From positions 132,532-196,531 of the forward strand of contig CAAEJV010000036.1 in NCBI GenBank assembly GCA_900756155.1: a stretch of 64,000 nucleotides of DNA, written 5' to 3'. The position numbers were made by a program, and so were the translations under genes. Positions 26,349-35,187 of this stretch are shown one piece after another (position 1 is the stretch's first letter; each line of letters opens with the position of its first letter). The notes beneath the pieces were generated by a model. The model was given only the letters and a program-made list of their open reading frames with translations, was not told the origin of the DNA and did no database searches. The DNA is from Pasteurellaceae bacterium (GTDB lineage: Bacteria > Pseudomonadota > Gammaproteobacteria > Enterobacterales > Pasteurellaceae).

Positions 26349-27458
26349 CTATAGCACAATCATGTCATCACGATGTAACACAACTGCACCGTACTCATAG
26401 CCAAGAATTTGTTCAATTTCTTGGGATTTTTTCCCTTTGATTAATTCCAACGCATCGCTGTTATAACGCGGCATACCGAGTGCAATCACTTTACCAGAGA
26501 TATTCTTAATTTTGACGACTTCACCACGTGAGAAACGCCCTTCCACAGCCGTAATCCCTGCAGGCAACAACGATTTATTCTGTACTAACATGGCATTTTC
26601 AGCACCCTCATCAATCGTCAGCATACCCACTGATGGAGCTGCAAATAACCACTGTTTACGGCTTTCTAGACGATCTGAGTGATGAGCAATAAATTTCGTG
26701 CCAATTGGCTTATCGTAGGCTAAATCCACTATCACATTAGCTCGACTACCTGGTGCAATTATCGTTTCAATACCTGAACGCGTTGCCACATCTGCTGCAA
26801 TAATTTTTGTACTCATCCCGCCAGTACCAAGATTTGTACCGCTACCGCCTGCAATAGAACGAATATGATCGGTAATTTGCTCAACCACAGGAATTAATTT
26901 CGCATCTGGATTTTTACGCGGATCGTTTTCATATAGGCCTTGTTGATCCGTTAATAAGTAAAGTTGTTCCGCTTGCACTAAAATCGCGACTAGCGCTGAT
27001 AAGTTATCGTTATCCCCTACTTTAATCTCAGCCGTTGCCACCGCATCATTCTCATTAATCACTGGAATAATGTGATTGTCCAACAGCGCATGTAATGTAT
27101 CGCGTGCATTTAAAAAACGTTCACGGTCTTCAATATCGGCACGAGTTAATAAAATTTGCCCAATATGAATATCATAAATCGCAAATAATTTTTCCCAGGC
27201 TTGAATAAGCTGACTCTGCCCTACAGCAGCTAAAAGCTGTTTTGACGCAATGGTTGGAGGAAGTTGAGGATGATTTAAATAATGTCGTCCAGCGGCAATC
27301 GCACCTGATGTCACAATCACTACACGAAAACCGGCTTGATGAAGTTGGGCAATCTGGCGAACAATATCGACCATGTGGGGTGCATTCAATTTTGGGGAAC
27401 CATGTGTTAATGTGCTAGTACCAAATTTTATGACGATTGTTTTCTGATTTGCCGACAT
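26349..27458 (-). CDS. proB: glutamate 5-kinase (proline synthesis)
   Basis: A 369-residue enzyme phosphorylating glutamate, the first step of proline synthesis and the point of proline feedback. It has an N-terminal amino acid kinase domain with KFGTSTLTHG (about residues 10-19), VTSGAIAAGR, INENDAVAT and SGTNLGTGGMSTKI. A C-terminal PUA domain covers about 275-369 (GEVVKIKNISGKVIALGMPRY). Length matches E. coli ProB (367). proA is not adjacent, unlike in E. coli. It is divergent from folA, and a USS core lies in the shared region at about 27484. Confidence 0.95.
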   Translation of the reverse strand: MSANQKTIVIKFGTSTLTHGSPKLNAPHMVDIVRQIAQLHQAGFRVVIVTSGAIAAGRHYLNHPQLPPTIASKQLLAAVGQSQLIQAWEKLFAIYDIHIGQILLTRADIEDRERFLNARDTLHALLDNHIIPVINENDAVATAEIKVGDNDNLSALVAILVQAEQLYLLTDQQGLYENDPRKNPDAKLIPVVEQITDHIRSIAGGSGTNLGTGGMSTKIIAADVATRSGIETIIAPGSRANVIVDLAYDKPIGTKFIAHHSDRLESRKQWLFAAPSVGMLTIDEGAENAMLVQNKSLLPAGITAVEGRFSRGEVVKIKNISGKVIALGMPRYNSDALELIKGKKSQEIEQILGYEYGAVVLHRDDMIVL

Positions 27459-27599
27459 AGTTTATCCTCAGTGAAAAAATAGAAAAGTGCGGTTAAATTA
27501 GCACTAAAATTAATAAAAATCACGAAAAATCCAACCTCATATATAGATTTTGTGAATAGCTATGATATAGTGAAAAAAAAGAAAAATAGGATAGAAAAT

Positions 27600-28100
27600 A
27601 TGACATTAAGCTTGATCGTTGCAACAACAAAAAATAACGTCATCGGAAAAGATAATCAAATGCCTTGGCACTTACCTGCTGATTTAGCCTGGTTTCGTAA
27701 AAACACTACAGGCAAACCGGTAATTATGGGTCGTAAAACCTTTGAAAGCATTGGGCGCCCACTACCCAAACGTACCAATATTGTCCTTTCACGCACGCCT
27801 TACGAACATGAAGGTGTCATCTGGAAAGAGAATTTTGAAAGTGCGGTCGATTTTGTCAAAGAATTTGATGAAATTATGTTGATTGGCGGCGGCGAGTTAT
27901 TTAAACAATATTTACCTAAAGCAGATAAACTATATCTCACACAAATTCAAGCAGACATTGACGGCGATACCTTCTTCCCTGAAATTAATTGGTCTGAATG
28001 GAACATCGAGTTTGAAGAATATCGCCAAGCAGATGCGGATAATCCCTATGATTGTCGTTCTTTAATTTTGCAGCGTAAGAAAAATACACTAAAAGCCTAA
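27600..28100 (+). CDS. folA: dihydrofolate reductase
   Basis: A 166-residue enzyme reducing dihydrofolate with NADPH, the target of trimethoprim. Visible are GKDNQMPWHLPADLAWFRKN with the catalytic aspartate, KPVIMGRKTFESIGRPLP, NIVLSR and MLIGGGELFKQYLPKADKLYLT. The longest frame begins at 27552 and would add 16 Lys/Asn-rich residues absent from the family. ATG 27600 (MTLSLIVATTKNNVIG) is chosen because it aligns with the E. coli start and has AATAGGAT upstream. It is convergent with pfkA. Confidence 0.96.
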   Translation: MTLSLIVATTKNNVIGKDNQMPWHLPADLAWFRKNTTGKPVIMGRKTFESIGRPLPKRTNIVLSRTPYEHEGVIWKENFESAVDFVKEFDEIMLIGGGELFKQYLPKADKLYLTQIQADIDGDTFFPEINWSEWNIEFEEYRQADADNPYDCRSLILQRKKNTLKA

Positions 28101-28114
28101 TCTAGAGCATATAA

Positions 28115-28151
28115 AAATCGGGCTAAAACAATGATTGTTTTAGCCCGATTT
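28115..28151. terminator. long bidirectional terminator between folA and pfkA
   Basis: AAATCGGGCTAAAACAAT and its exact complement (28134-28151) form an 18-bp perfect stem around a single base (realistically a 4-5 base loop). T-runs lie in both directions. Confidence 0.9.
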
Positions 28152-28179
28152 CTTTTGTTTTAAATAAACCTTTAGAAGA

Positions 28180-29145
28180 TTATTCTAAGCGTTTAGCCAT
28201 TTCTAACCAATCTGCTTTAAATTCACGACGCATATTGTTGATTGCATCAATAATATCGTGGTGAACTAATTTTTCGTTTTGAATACCCACACAGTAGCCA
28301 CCTTTACCCTGTAGCAATATATCTACCGCATATACGCCCATACGTGAGCCTAAAATACGGTCGAAGGCACAAGGCGAACCACCACGTTGAATATGGCCTA
28401 ATACGGTTGCACGGGTTTCATGACCTACACGAGCTTCAATTTCACGAGCAAGAGAATGCACGTCAGTGATTAACTCAGTAATCGCAATGATGGCGTGGCG
28501 TTTTCCACGAATAATACTGCGCTCAATTTGGCGAATTAATTCTTCGCGGTTAAATTCCATTTCAGATGCCACAATGTATTCACAACCACCAGCAATACCT
28601 GCAGAAATGGTTAAGTCACTACAGTGACGACCCATGATTTCCACGATAGAAATACGTTGGTGAGAACTTGAAGTGTCACGCAAACGGTCAATCGCATCCA
28701 CCGCTGTTTGTAGTGCGGTTTCATAACCGATTGTGTAATCTGTTCCAGCCACATCATTATCAATTGTGCCAGGGATACCTACGCAAGGGAAACCATGTTC
28801 TTCAGTAAGCAATTTAGCCCCCATGTAAGAACCGTCACCACCAATAACAACTAAGGCATCAATACCATGTGAACGTAAAATTTCTGCACATTTCTCACGT
28901 ACGGCAGGATCCTTAAATTCAGGGAAACGAGCAGAACCTAAGAATGTACCACCACGGTTAATAATATCTGATACATTATAACGGTTTAACTGTTTGATTT
29001 TATTGTTGTATAAGCCTTGATAACCATCATAAATGCCGAATACATCAAGCCCTTCTGCAAGTGCTGCACGAACAACACCACGAATAGCAGCATTCATACC
29101 AGGAGCATCACCACCACTGGTTAATACAGCAATTTTTTTAATCAT
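28180..29145 (-). CDS. pfkA: ATP-dependent 6-phosphofructokinase
   Basis: A 321-residue glycolytic enzyme. GGDAPGMNAAIRG is at the N-terminus, GGDGSYMGA binds ATP, TIDNDVAGTDYTIGYETA carries the catalytic aspartate, and MGRHCSDL and GGSPCAFDR bind sugar phosphate and allosteric effectors. It is a homotetramer by family knowledge. ATG is preceded by AGTAGGTAA. It is the downstream neighbour of a lipoprotein gene, yaaA and dprA on the same strand, after a gap of 112 bases with no clear terminator. Confidence 0.97.
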   Translation of the reverse strand: MIKKIAVLTSGGDAPGMNAAIRGVVRAALAEGLDVFGIYDGYQGLYNNKIKQLNRYNVSDIINRGGTFLGSARFPEFKDPAVREKCAEILRSHGIDALVVIGGDGSYMGAKLLTEEHGFPCVGIPGTIDNDVAGTDYTIGYETALQTAVDAIDRLRDTSSSHQRISIVEIMGRHCSDLTISAGIAGGCEYIVASEMEFNREELIRQIERSIIRGKRHAIIAITELITDVHSLAREIEARVGHETRATVLGHIQRGGSPCAFDRILGSRMGVYAVDILLQGKGGYCVGIQNEKLVHHDIIDAINNMRREFKADWLEMAKRLE

Positions 29146-29257
29146 ATTTACCTACTTTGAATTCTTAAAAACAATTGGTGCTAAGATTACACCATCCATA
29201 ATTTCTGCTCTAGCAAAATTTGAAAAATTTACTTGAGATTTGATCTAGTTATACATT

Positions 29258-29848
29258 TTAGTGATTGAAATAACTTTCACACTTCCAAGAAAGATCGGCT
29301 TTTTGTAATGTTTTACTTTCTTTTGCGACAAGATACTTTTGTAAATTTTTCACAATTTTTACTTTGCTTAAGCGCTGAAACTTTTTCATTTCCATTTTTT
29401 GGGAATATTGGTATTGCACAAAACCACAATGGGAAATATTTTTCCCTTTCGCAATATCCACCTGCCAAGACGGATTTTGTTCTGTTGGTGCATAAATGAC
29501 ATAACCGTTTAATTCTGTCGCGGGCTTTTTCGGATTCGTTGAATTGGCACGAATTTTGAAATCTTGCACACCCAAATTACGATACACTTTTTCACGTAAT
29601 GCTACACGTTGCTCAATAGAACGTGTTACATCCCGATCAAGCAATACTTCAATTTGAGATTTCCAATTTTCCAATGTTTCTGGCTCAGCAATATAAACGT
29701 AACGCGCAATCGTATCTAAATCTTGGCTTGCAGTAAGTTTATAGGTTTTACCGTTATACTCAATTTTTTCAGGTGTTTGAAGCTGACTCACTTTTGCCGC
29801 ACAACCTGAAAGTAAAAGTGCGGTCAATATAACCAGGAATTTATTCAT
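29258..29848 (-). CDS. predicted lipoprotein of unknown function
   Basis: A 196-residue protein with a signal peptide and lipobox (LLSGC at about residues 12-16). I place the start at 29848 (MNKFLVILTALLLSGC), which overlaps the yaaA stop by eight bases (ATGAATAA). The longer frame from 29920 would put a second hydrophobic segment before a perfectly good signal. The mature part is basic at its C-terminus (KKFQRLSKVKIVKNLQKY) with cysteines near the end. No domain was recognised. Overlap with yaaA indicates cotranscription and coupled translation. Confidence 0.8.
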   Translation of the reverse strand: MNKFLVILTALLLSGCAAKVSQLQTPEKIEYNGKTYKLTASQDLDTIARYVYIAEPETLENWKSQIEVLLDRDVTRSIEQRVALREKVYRNLGVQDFKIRANSTNPKKPATELNGYVIYAPTEQNPSWQVDIAKGKNISHCGFVQYQYSQKMEMKKFQRLSKVKIVKNLQKYLVAKESKTLQKADLSWKCESYFNH

Positions 29849-30617
29849 TGATATCTCGCTTAAATACAAATTCTTTTTCAGTTGAAGATGCTGAATCAAA
29901 CCAATAACCACCAAGATCAAACTCTTTCAGTTGTTCAACACATTCCAAACGATTTTGAATGATAAAACGACACATTAAACCTCGGGCTTTTTTCGCATAA
30001 AAGCTGACCACTTTGTATTTACCATTCTTATTATCTAAGAAAATAGGCTTAATAATTTGTGCATCTAATTGGCTTTCTTTCACTGATTTATAGTATTCAT
30101 CGGAAGCTAAATTGATCAACAGACGATCGCCTTGCTCATCAAGTGCTTGTTGTACGGATTGAGTGATAATGTTCCCCCAAAAAGCATAAAGATCTTTCCC
30201 TTTTGGATTCGCTAACTTCGTACCCATTTCCAAGCGGTAAGGTTGCATTAAATCAAGGGGTTTAAGTAAGCCATATAAGCCAGAAAGCATACGTAAATGG
30301 CGTTGTGCGAATTGCACATCTTCATCAGATAAACTATCAGCATCCAAACCGGTGTAAACATCACCTTTGAATGCCCAAATGGCTGCGCGTGAATTTTTTT
30401 CGTTGTGAGATTTTGTCCATTCAGCAAAGCGAGCGGCATTTAAACCCGCAAGTTTATCGCTGATCGACATTAAGGAAGAAAGATCTTGGGGAGATAATTG
30501 ACGACAGATTTCAATCAGTTGCTCACTATAATCCGTCAAGTGCGGTTGAGAAACAGGAAGATTTCTGACCGCACTTTCAAAATCTAAGGTTTTTGCCGGG
30601 GAAATAATGGCTAACAT
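29841..30617 (-). CDS. yaaA: peroxide stress protein YaaA (DUF328)
   Basis: A 258-residue protein of the YaaA/UPF0246 family. The start MLAIISPAKTLDFES and the motifs FKGDVYTGLDADSL, LRMLSGLYGLLKPLDLMQPYRLEM and KKARGLMCRFII are diagnostic. In E. coli YaaA lowers free iron and protects DNA during peroxide stress, and the fold is DNA-binding. The start follows AGGAGAA. It lies between dprA (63 bases upstream) and the overlapping lipoprotein gene, so it is probably read from the dprA promoter region as well. Confidence 0.94.
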   Translation of the reverse strand: MLAIISPAKTLDFESAVRNLPVSQPHLTDYSEQLIEICRQLSPQDLSSLMSISDKLAGLNAARFAEWTKSHNEKNSRAAIWAFKGDVYTGLDADSLSDEDVQFAQRHLRMLSGLYGLLKPLDLMQPYRLEMGTKLANPKGKDLYAFWGNIITQSVQQALDEQGDRLLINLASDEYYKSVKESQLDAQIIKPIFLDNKNGKYKVVSFYAKKARGLMCRFIIQNRLECVEQLKEFDLGGYWFDSASSTEKEFVFKRDINE

Positions 30618-30680
30618 AGGTTCTCCTTTCTAAAACTGAACCGTATCTTAGCACAGGATAGCCTCCTTACTCTACCCCGT

Positions 30681-31799
30681 TTACGCTATCCGCTTATAGA
30701 GTCCATTCTCATTGACGATTAAATCTTGTAACTCCAAATCTAATAACTGCACTAAAAGCAAATCCACCGGCAAATTCAATGCTGCAGATAAATCATCAAG
30801 ACTTATCGGTGTATAAGTAATATGTTGATAAAGTTCAGGGTGACTCGGCTCTACCACAGGTGTTTTTGCTGTGAGCGGTTGAGCTATCGGCTTATTAATT
30901 TGCGTATTATGTACTGGAGGCTGAAAAACAACGCTATGATTGAGGCTATCTAAAATATCTTTAACATTTTCCACCAACATCGCCCCTTGCTTAATCAGTT
31001 TATGGCAGCCTTGACTGTATTCACTTTGAATATTCCCCGGCAACGCAAAAATGTCGCGGTTTTGTTCTAAGGCATAGCGTGCTGTAATGAGTGAACCGCT
31101 TTTCTCTGTGGCTTCAATGACTAATGTTCCTAATGAAAGCCCGCTGATAATGCGATTACGGCGAGGAAAATTTTCAGCAATCGGCGCTTGTGTAGGGATA
31201 AATTCGGAAACTAATGCCCCGTTATTTTCGATAATTTGCTCGGCTAATCGACGATGTTTAGCGGGGTAAATGTGATCTAATCCGCTGCCCAATACGGCAA
31301 TGGTCTGCCCTTGAATATCCACCACCGCTTGATGACTAAATCCATCGATACCTAATGCAAGCCCACTCGTGACCATCAATCCTGCAAGAGAAAGCTCTGT
31401 CGCAAAATATTTTGCCCAATATTCACCATAAGCCGAACAATAACGGCTTCCAACCATGGCAATTTGCTGAGCAGAAAGTGCGGTCAAATTGCCTTTCACA
31501 AATAACAAGGGCGGAAAACCAGTAATTTGTTTGAGTAAAAAAGGATAGTCATCTGAAAAACAGTGGATTAAATGATGGCCTTCTTTTTCGGCCCAGCTCA
31601 AAGCGGGTTCAATAAATTTCATTTCCGGCTGAAACCAACGACGAATCTGCAAAGCATCCCAGCCCATTTGCTGAAATGCCACTTCATCATAATTTAACAA
31701 GTCTTCTATATTCACATGGGCCAAAATTTGTTGAATCCGCACACTGCCCAATTTGGGCACTTGAGCTAATCGCAGCAAAATTGACGTAAAATCGCTCAT
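30681..31799 (-). CDS. dprA: DNA processing protein DprA (natural transformation)
   Basis: A 372-residue cytoplasmic protein that binds incoming single-stranded DNA and loads RecA during transformation. The Rossmann-fold core has MVGSRYCSAYGEYWA, GLALGIDGFSHQAV, VLGSGLDHIYPAKHR and the signature NFPRRNRIISGLSLGTLVIEA. A C-terminal winged-helix domain (about 312-372) follows a Pro/Thr-rich linker. It begins with AAAGGAGAG before the ATG. A competence regulatory site lies 66 bases upstream. Its presence, with the abundance of uptake sequences, indicates a naturally competent organism. Confidence 0.96.
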   Translation of the reverse strand: MSDFTSILLRLAQVPKLGSVRIQQILAHVNIEDLLNYDEVAFQQMGWDALQIRRWFQPEMKFIEPALSWAEKEGHHLIHCFSDDYPFLLKQITGFPPLLFVKGNLTALSAQQIAMVGSRYCSAYGEYWAKYFATELSLAGLMVTSGLALGIDGFSHQAVVDIQGQTIAVLGSGLDHIYPAKHRRLAEQIIENNGALVSEFIPTQAPIAENFPRRNRIISGLSLGTLVIEATEKSGSLITARYALEQNRDIFALPGNIQSEYSQGCHKLIKQGAMLVENVKDILDSLNHSVVFQPPVHNTQINKPIAQPLTAKTPVVEPSHPELYQHITYTPISLDDLSAALNLPVDLLLVQLLDLELQDLIVNENGLYKRIA

Positions 31800-31864
31800 A
31801 ATTCTCTCCTTTAAAAAGAGAATTATGACGAGATTAGGGTCAAAAAATGAAAGATTTGTCTTAA

Positions 31865-31886
31865 TTTTGCGATTCAGATCGCAAAA
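31865..31886 (-). promoter_or_regulatory. competence regulatory element (CRP-S site) of dprA
   Basis: TTTTGCGAT-N4-ATCGCAAAA: a perfect 9-base inverted repeat around TCAG. It fits the Haemophilus competence element bound by CRP with help from Sxy (TGCGA core instead of TGTGA). Reverse-strand CATAAT at 31822-31827 is a candidate -10 box, which places the centre near -60, a class I CRP position. Confidence 0.9.
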
Positions 31887-32064
31887 AGAGAAAAAATTTT
31901 AGAAAAAATCGGCATACCAGAAACGAGGAATAAAACAGGACAAAAACAGCTTCTTAAAAGCCATTTTTAGAGATTAATTCTGATAAAAAACTTATCTTAA
32001 GAGAAATACACTTTTAAGATTGTATAGAGATATTTATTTTAGATATAAATCACTGATAAATGAT

Positions 32065-32092
32065 TTGACAGCAACATTTTTATCCGTAATAT
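32065..32092 (+). promoter_or_regulatory. promoter of the leucine operon
   Basis: TTGACA (32065-32070), 16 bases, TAATAT (32087-32092). A start near 32099 puts the leuL start codon about 34 bases into the transcript. The rest of the 522-base dprA-leuA gap holds the dprA control region, leuL and the attenuator; 31890-32060 is AT-rich, with nothing else recognised. Confidence 0.7.
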
Positions 32093-32132
32093 GGACAGCG
32101 TTTTACAGAATTTTTTACAGGATTATCTTTTT

Positions 32133-32192
32133 ATGTACCAAGCTGTTTCTTTATCTCTCAACCTCCTGCTCTCACATTCTTTGTGCGGCTAA
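32133..32192 (+). CDS. leuL: leucine operon leader peptide
   Basis: A 19-codon reading frame, MYQAVSLSLN then LLLSHSLCG, with six leucines, four of them within five residues including a run of three, ending at TAA 32192. It lies between a good promoter and a terminator hairpin, all upstream of leuA. This is the arrangement of leucine attenuators in gammaproteobacteria, where ribosome stalling at Leu codons prevents the terminator from forming. Codons used are TTA, CTC, CTC, CTG, CTC and TTG. No strong ribosome site is visible; AGGATT lies 14 bases before the ATG. Translation is inferred. Confidence 0.85.
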   Translation: MYQAVSLSLNLLLSHSLCG

Positions 32193-32233
32193 GTTGTGGA
32201 TAAAAAACACCTTTATGTAAAAAATCTATTATC

Positions 32234-32266
32234 AACCCGCACTTTTAAGATTGCGGGTTTTTTCGT
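32234..32266 (+). terminator. attenuator of the leucine operon
   Basis: AACCCGCA (32234-32241) pairs with TGCGGGTT (32252-32259) and is followed by TTTTCGTTTT. Inside, CTT and AAG can extend the stem. It begins 41 bases after the leuL stop and ends 56 bases before leuA, so it must be read through for leuABCD expression. Confidence 0.85.
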
Positions 32267-32321
32267 TTTAAAATCACGGTAAAAATGACCGCACTTTGAG
32301 TGATAAAAGAAGGAAAATACT

Positions 32322-33869
32322 ATGACAGATCGCGTTATTATTTTTGATACCACCTTGCGTGATGGCGAACAAGCATTAAAAGCAAGTTTAACCGTTAAAG
32401 AGAAATTACAGATTGCTTTAGCGCTTGAACGTCTAGGCGTGGATGTGATGGAAGTCGGTTTCCCGGTTTCTTCTCAAGGTGATTTTGAATCCGTTCAAAC
32501 CATTGCACGCCATATCAAAAATAGTCGTGTTGCGGCACTTTCCCGTGCGGTAATTAAAGATATTGATGCTGCAGCTGAAGCCTTAAAAGTCGCGGAAGCG
32601 TTCCGTATTCACACCTTTATCGCGAGCTCCGCATTACACGTTGAAGCCAAATTAAAACGTACCTTTGATGATGTCGTTGAAATGGCTGTAGCCGCGGTAA
32701 AACGTGCACGTAACTACACGGATGATGTGGAATTTTCTTGCGAAGATGCAGGTCGTACGGGCATCGATAATATCTGTCGTATTGTGGAAGCGGCAATCAA
32801 TGCGGGGGCAACCACCGTAAACATTCCAGATACCGTTGGTTTCTGCTTACCAAATGAATACGGCAATATCATTGCTCAAGTACGTAACCGCGTGCCAAAT
32901 ATTGATAAAGCAATCATTTCTGTGCACTGCCACAATGACTTAGGTATGGCAACGGCTAACTCCTTAACCGCAGTACAAAATGGTGCTCGCCAAATTGAAT
33001 GTACCGTAAACGGCATCGGTGAACGTGCGGGTAATACATCACTTGAAGAAGTCGTGATGGCAATGAAAGTTCGCCAAGAATTTATGGGCGTGGATACACG
33101 TATCAACACGCAAGAAATTCACCGTGTCAGCCAAATGGTAAGCCAACTTTGTAATATGCCAATTCAACCAAATAAAGCGATTGTAGGTTCAAATGCTTTT
33201 GCTCACTCTTCTGGTATTCACCAAGATGGCGTGTTGAAAAACAAAAATACCTACGAAATCATGTCGCCAGAAACCATTGGCTTGAAGAAAGAGAAATTGA
33301 ACTTAACCGCCCGTTCTGGTCGCGCAGCAGTAAAAGGCCACATGGCTGATATGGGCTACACCGAACAAGATTACGATTTAGATAAATTGTATGAAGCGTT
33401 CTTAAAATTGGCAGACAAAAAAGGCCAAGTGTTTGATTATGACTTAGAAGCTTTAGCGTTCATTGATATGCAACAAGGGGATGAGGATCGTTTAGTGTTA
33501 GATAAACTTTCGGCACACTCCACCAAAGAATATCCAGCAACCGCTTTTGTTCAAGTGGAATTGGATGGTAATAAATTAAGCACTTCATCAATTGGTGGTA
33601 ACGGCCCAGTCGATGCGGTTTACAATGCCATCTTGGACTTAACCGGCTTAGAAATCAAAATGTCTCACTATAATTTAACCGCGAAAGGCGAAGGTGCTGA
33701 AGCGTTAGGTCAGGTGGATATCGTGGTTGAACATGAAGGCCGTAAATTCCATGGTGTTGGTTTAGCAACGGATATCGTTGAATCTTCTGCGCTTGCCTTA
33801 GTCCATGCGATCAATGCGATTTACCGTTCACATAAAGTCGCAGATATTAAGAATCATAAACATCATTAA
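32322..33869 (+). CDS. leuA: 2-isopropylmalate synthase
   Basis: A 515-residue enzyme condensing 2-ketoisovalerate and acetyl-CoA, the committed step to leucine. The TIM-barrel domain carries DTTLRDGEQALKASL near residue 9, the metal-binding HCHNDLGMATANS near residue 204 and GIGERAGNTSLEEVV. The C-terminal LeuA allosteric domain (about 390-515, YNLTAKGEGAEALGQVDI) senses leucine. ATG follows AAGGAAAA. Expression is expected to depend on the attenuator upstream, while enzyme activity is feedback-inhibited. Confidence 0.97.
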   Translation: MTDRVIIFDTTLRDGEQALKASLTVKEKLQIALALERLGVDVMEVGFPVSSQGDFESVQTIARHIKNSRVAALSRAVIKDIDAAAEALKVAEAFRIHTFIASSALHVEAKLKRTFDDVVEMAVAAVKRARNYTDDVEFSCEDAGRTGIDNICRIVEAAINAGATTVNIPDTVGFCLPNEYGNIIAQVRNRVPNIDKAIISVHCHNDLGMATANSLTAVQNGARQIECTVNGIGERAGNTSLEEVVMAMKVRQEFMGVDTRINTQEIHRVSQMVSQLCNMPIQPNKAIVGSNAFAHSSGIHQDGVLKNKNTYEIMSPETIGLKKEKLNLTARSGRAAVKGHMADMGYTEQDYDLDKLYEAFLKLADKKGQVFDYDLEALAFIDMQQGDEDRLVLDKLSAHSTKEYPATAFVQVELDGNKLSTSSIGGNGPVDAVYNAILDLTGLEIKMSHYNLTAKGEGAEALGQVDIVVEHEGRKFHGVGLATDIVESSALALVHAINAIYRSHKVADIKNHKHH

Positions 33870-33880
33870 TCTATCGAGTT

Positions 33881-33987
33881 CCCCTCTTTAGTAAAGAGGG
33901 GTTAAGGGAGATTTGGTGGAAGTAACATCAACCTCAGCAATTTTATATTGTTAAAATCTCCCCCTGTCCCTCTTTACAAAAGAGGGG
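33881..33987. repeat. 107-bp miniature element with 34-bp inverted ends, each end a hairpin
   Basis: The left end (33881-33914) starts CCCCTCTTTAGTAAAGAGGGG, and the right end (33954-33987) is its complement at 28 of 34 positions. Each end also folds on itself through CCCCTCTTT/AAAGAGGGG. The 39-base middle (33915-33953) codes for nothing. No target duplication is evident. It looks like a non-autonomous mobile or REP-like element inserted in the leuA-leuB gap. Similar half-elements may be present at 16483. Confidence 0.7.
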
Positions 33988-34032
33988 AGAAAATTAACCG
34001 CACTTTAGTGTGAAAGAAATAGGAAAAATAAT

Positions 34033-35109
34033 ATGCAATCATACAACATCGCAGTTCTATCAGGAGATGGTATTGGTCCGGAAGTCATGGCTGAAGCCAT
34101 TAAAGTATTAAACAAAGTCCAAGAAAAATTTGGTTTCAAACTTAACTTCAATGAATTTTATGTCGGGGGTGCCGCAATTGATCATTGTGGTTGCCCATTA
34201 CCAGCCGAAACCTTAAAAGGTTGTGATGAGGCTGATGCGATTTTGTTTGGTTCTGTAGGTGGCCCAAAATGGACAAATTTACCACCGGATCAACAACCAG
34301 AACGCGGTGCATTGTTGCCATTGCGTAAACATTTCAAATTATTCTGCAATCTTCGTCCTGCAACCCTTTATAAAGGACTCGAAAAATTCTGTCCATTACG
34401 TGCAGATATTGCAGCGAAAGGGTTTGATATGGTGGTTGTACGTGAATTAACGGGTGGGATTTATTTCGGTCAGCCTAAAGGCCGTGAAGGTGAAGGTGCT
34501 CAAACCAAAGCATTCGATACCGAAGTTTATTACAAATATGAAATCGAACGCATTGCGCGTGCAGCTTTTGATGCGGCAATGAAACGTCGTAAACACGTCA
34601 CTTCTGTGGATAAAGCGAACGTATTACAAGCGTCAATCTTATGGCGTGAAACCGTGACTGAAGTAGCGAAAGATTACCCTGAAGTCACCTTAGATCACAT
34701 TTATATCGACAACGCGACCATGCAGTTAATCAAAGCGCCTGAATCTTTCGATGTACTCCTCTGCTCTAACATTTTCGGCGATATTATTTCTGATGAAGCG
34801 GCGATGATCACCGGTTCTATGGGGATGTTGCCATCTGCTAGCTTAAACGAAGAAGGTTTCGGCTTATATGAGCCTGCTGGCGGTTCCGCACCGGATATTG
34901 CAGGCAAAGGCATTGCCAACCCAATCGCACAAATTCTTTCTGCCGCGATGATGTTGCGTTACAGCTTCAACTTAAATGATGCCGCAGATGCGATTGAAAA
35001 TGCGGTACAAAAAGTCTTAGCAAGTGGTCACCGTACGGGTGATTTAGCTGATGATTCTGCGCCTGTTTCAACTGTGGAAATGGGTACATTGATCGCTGAA
35101 GCGATCTAA
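34033..35109 (+). CDS. leuB: 3-isopropylmalate dehydrogenase
   Basis: A 358-residue NAD-dependent decarboxylating dehydrogenase, third step of leucine synthesis. GDGIGPEVMAEA, the substrate loop VVRELTGGIYFGQPKGR, and the NAD/metal region NIFGDIISDEAAMITGSMG with LPSASL are conserved. The family alternates are isocitrate and tartrate dehydrogenases, but the operon context and this loop point to LeuB. ATG follows ATAGGAAAA. It is separated from leuA by 163 bases containing an inverted-repeat element. Confidence 0.97.
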   Translation: MQSYNIAVLSGDGIGPEVMAEAIKVLNKVQEKFGFKLNFNEFYVGGAAIDHCGCPLPAETLKGCDEADAILFGSVGGPKWTNLPPDQQPERGALLPLRKHFKLFCNLRPATLYKGLEKFCPLRADIAAKGFDMVVVRELTGGIYFGQPKGREGEGAQTKAFDTEVYYKYEIERIARAAFDAAMKRRKHVTSVDKANVLQASILWRETVTEVAKDYPEVTLDHIYIDNATMQLIKAPESFDVLLCSNIFGDIISDEAAMITGSMGMLPSASLNEEGFGLYEPAGGSAPDIAGKGIANPIAQILSAAMMLRYSFNLNDAADAIENAVQKVLASGHRTGDLADDSAPVSTVEMGTLIAEAI

Positions 35110-35187
35110 TGCCTGGGTGGGCATTTTGTCCACCATCAACAAATTTAATAGAAAGGATCAAGCAGCCCTAGAAACACAGGAGATTAT

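Noticed and set aside
32020..32220. 66-codon frame covering the leuA leader
   Set aside because: It is in a different frame from the Leu-rich leader peptide, crosses the likely promoter, and has no ribosome site; leuL explains the region better.
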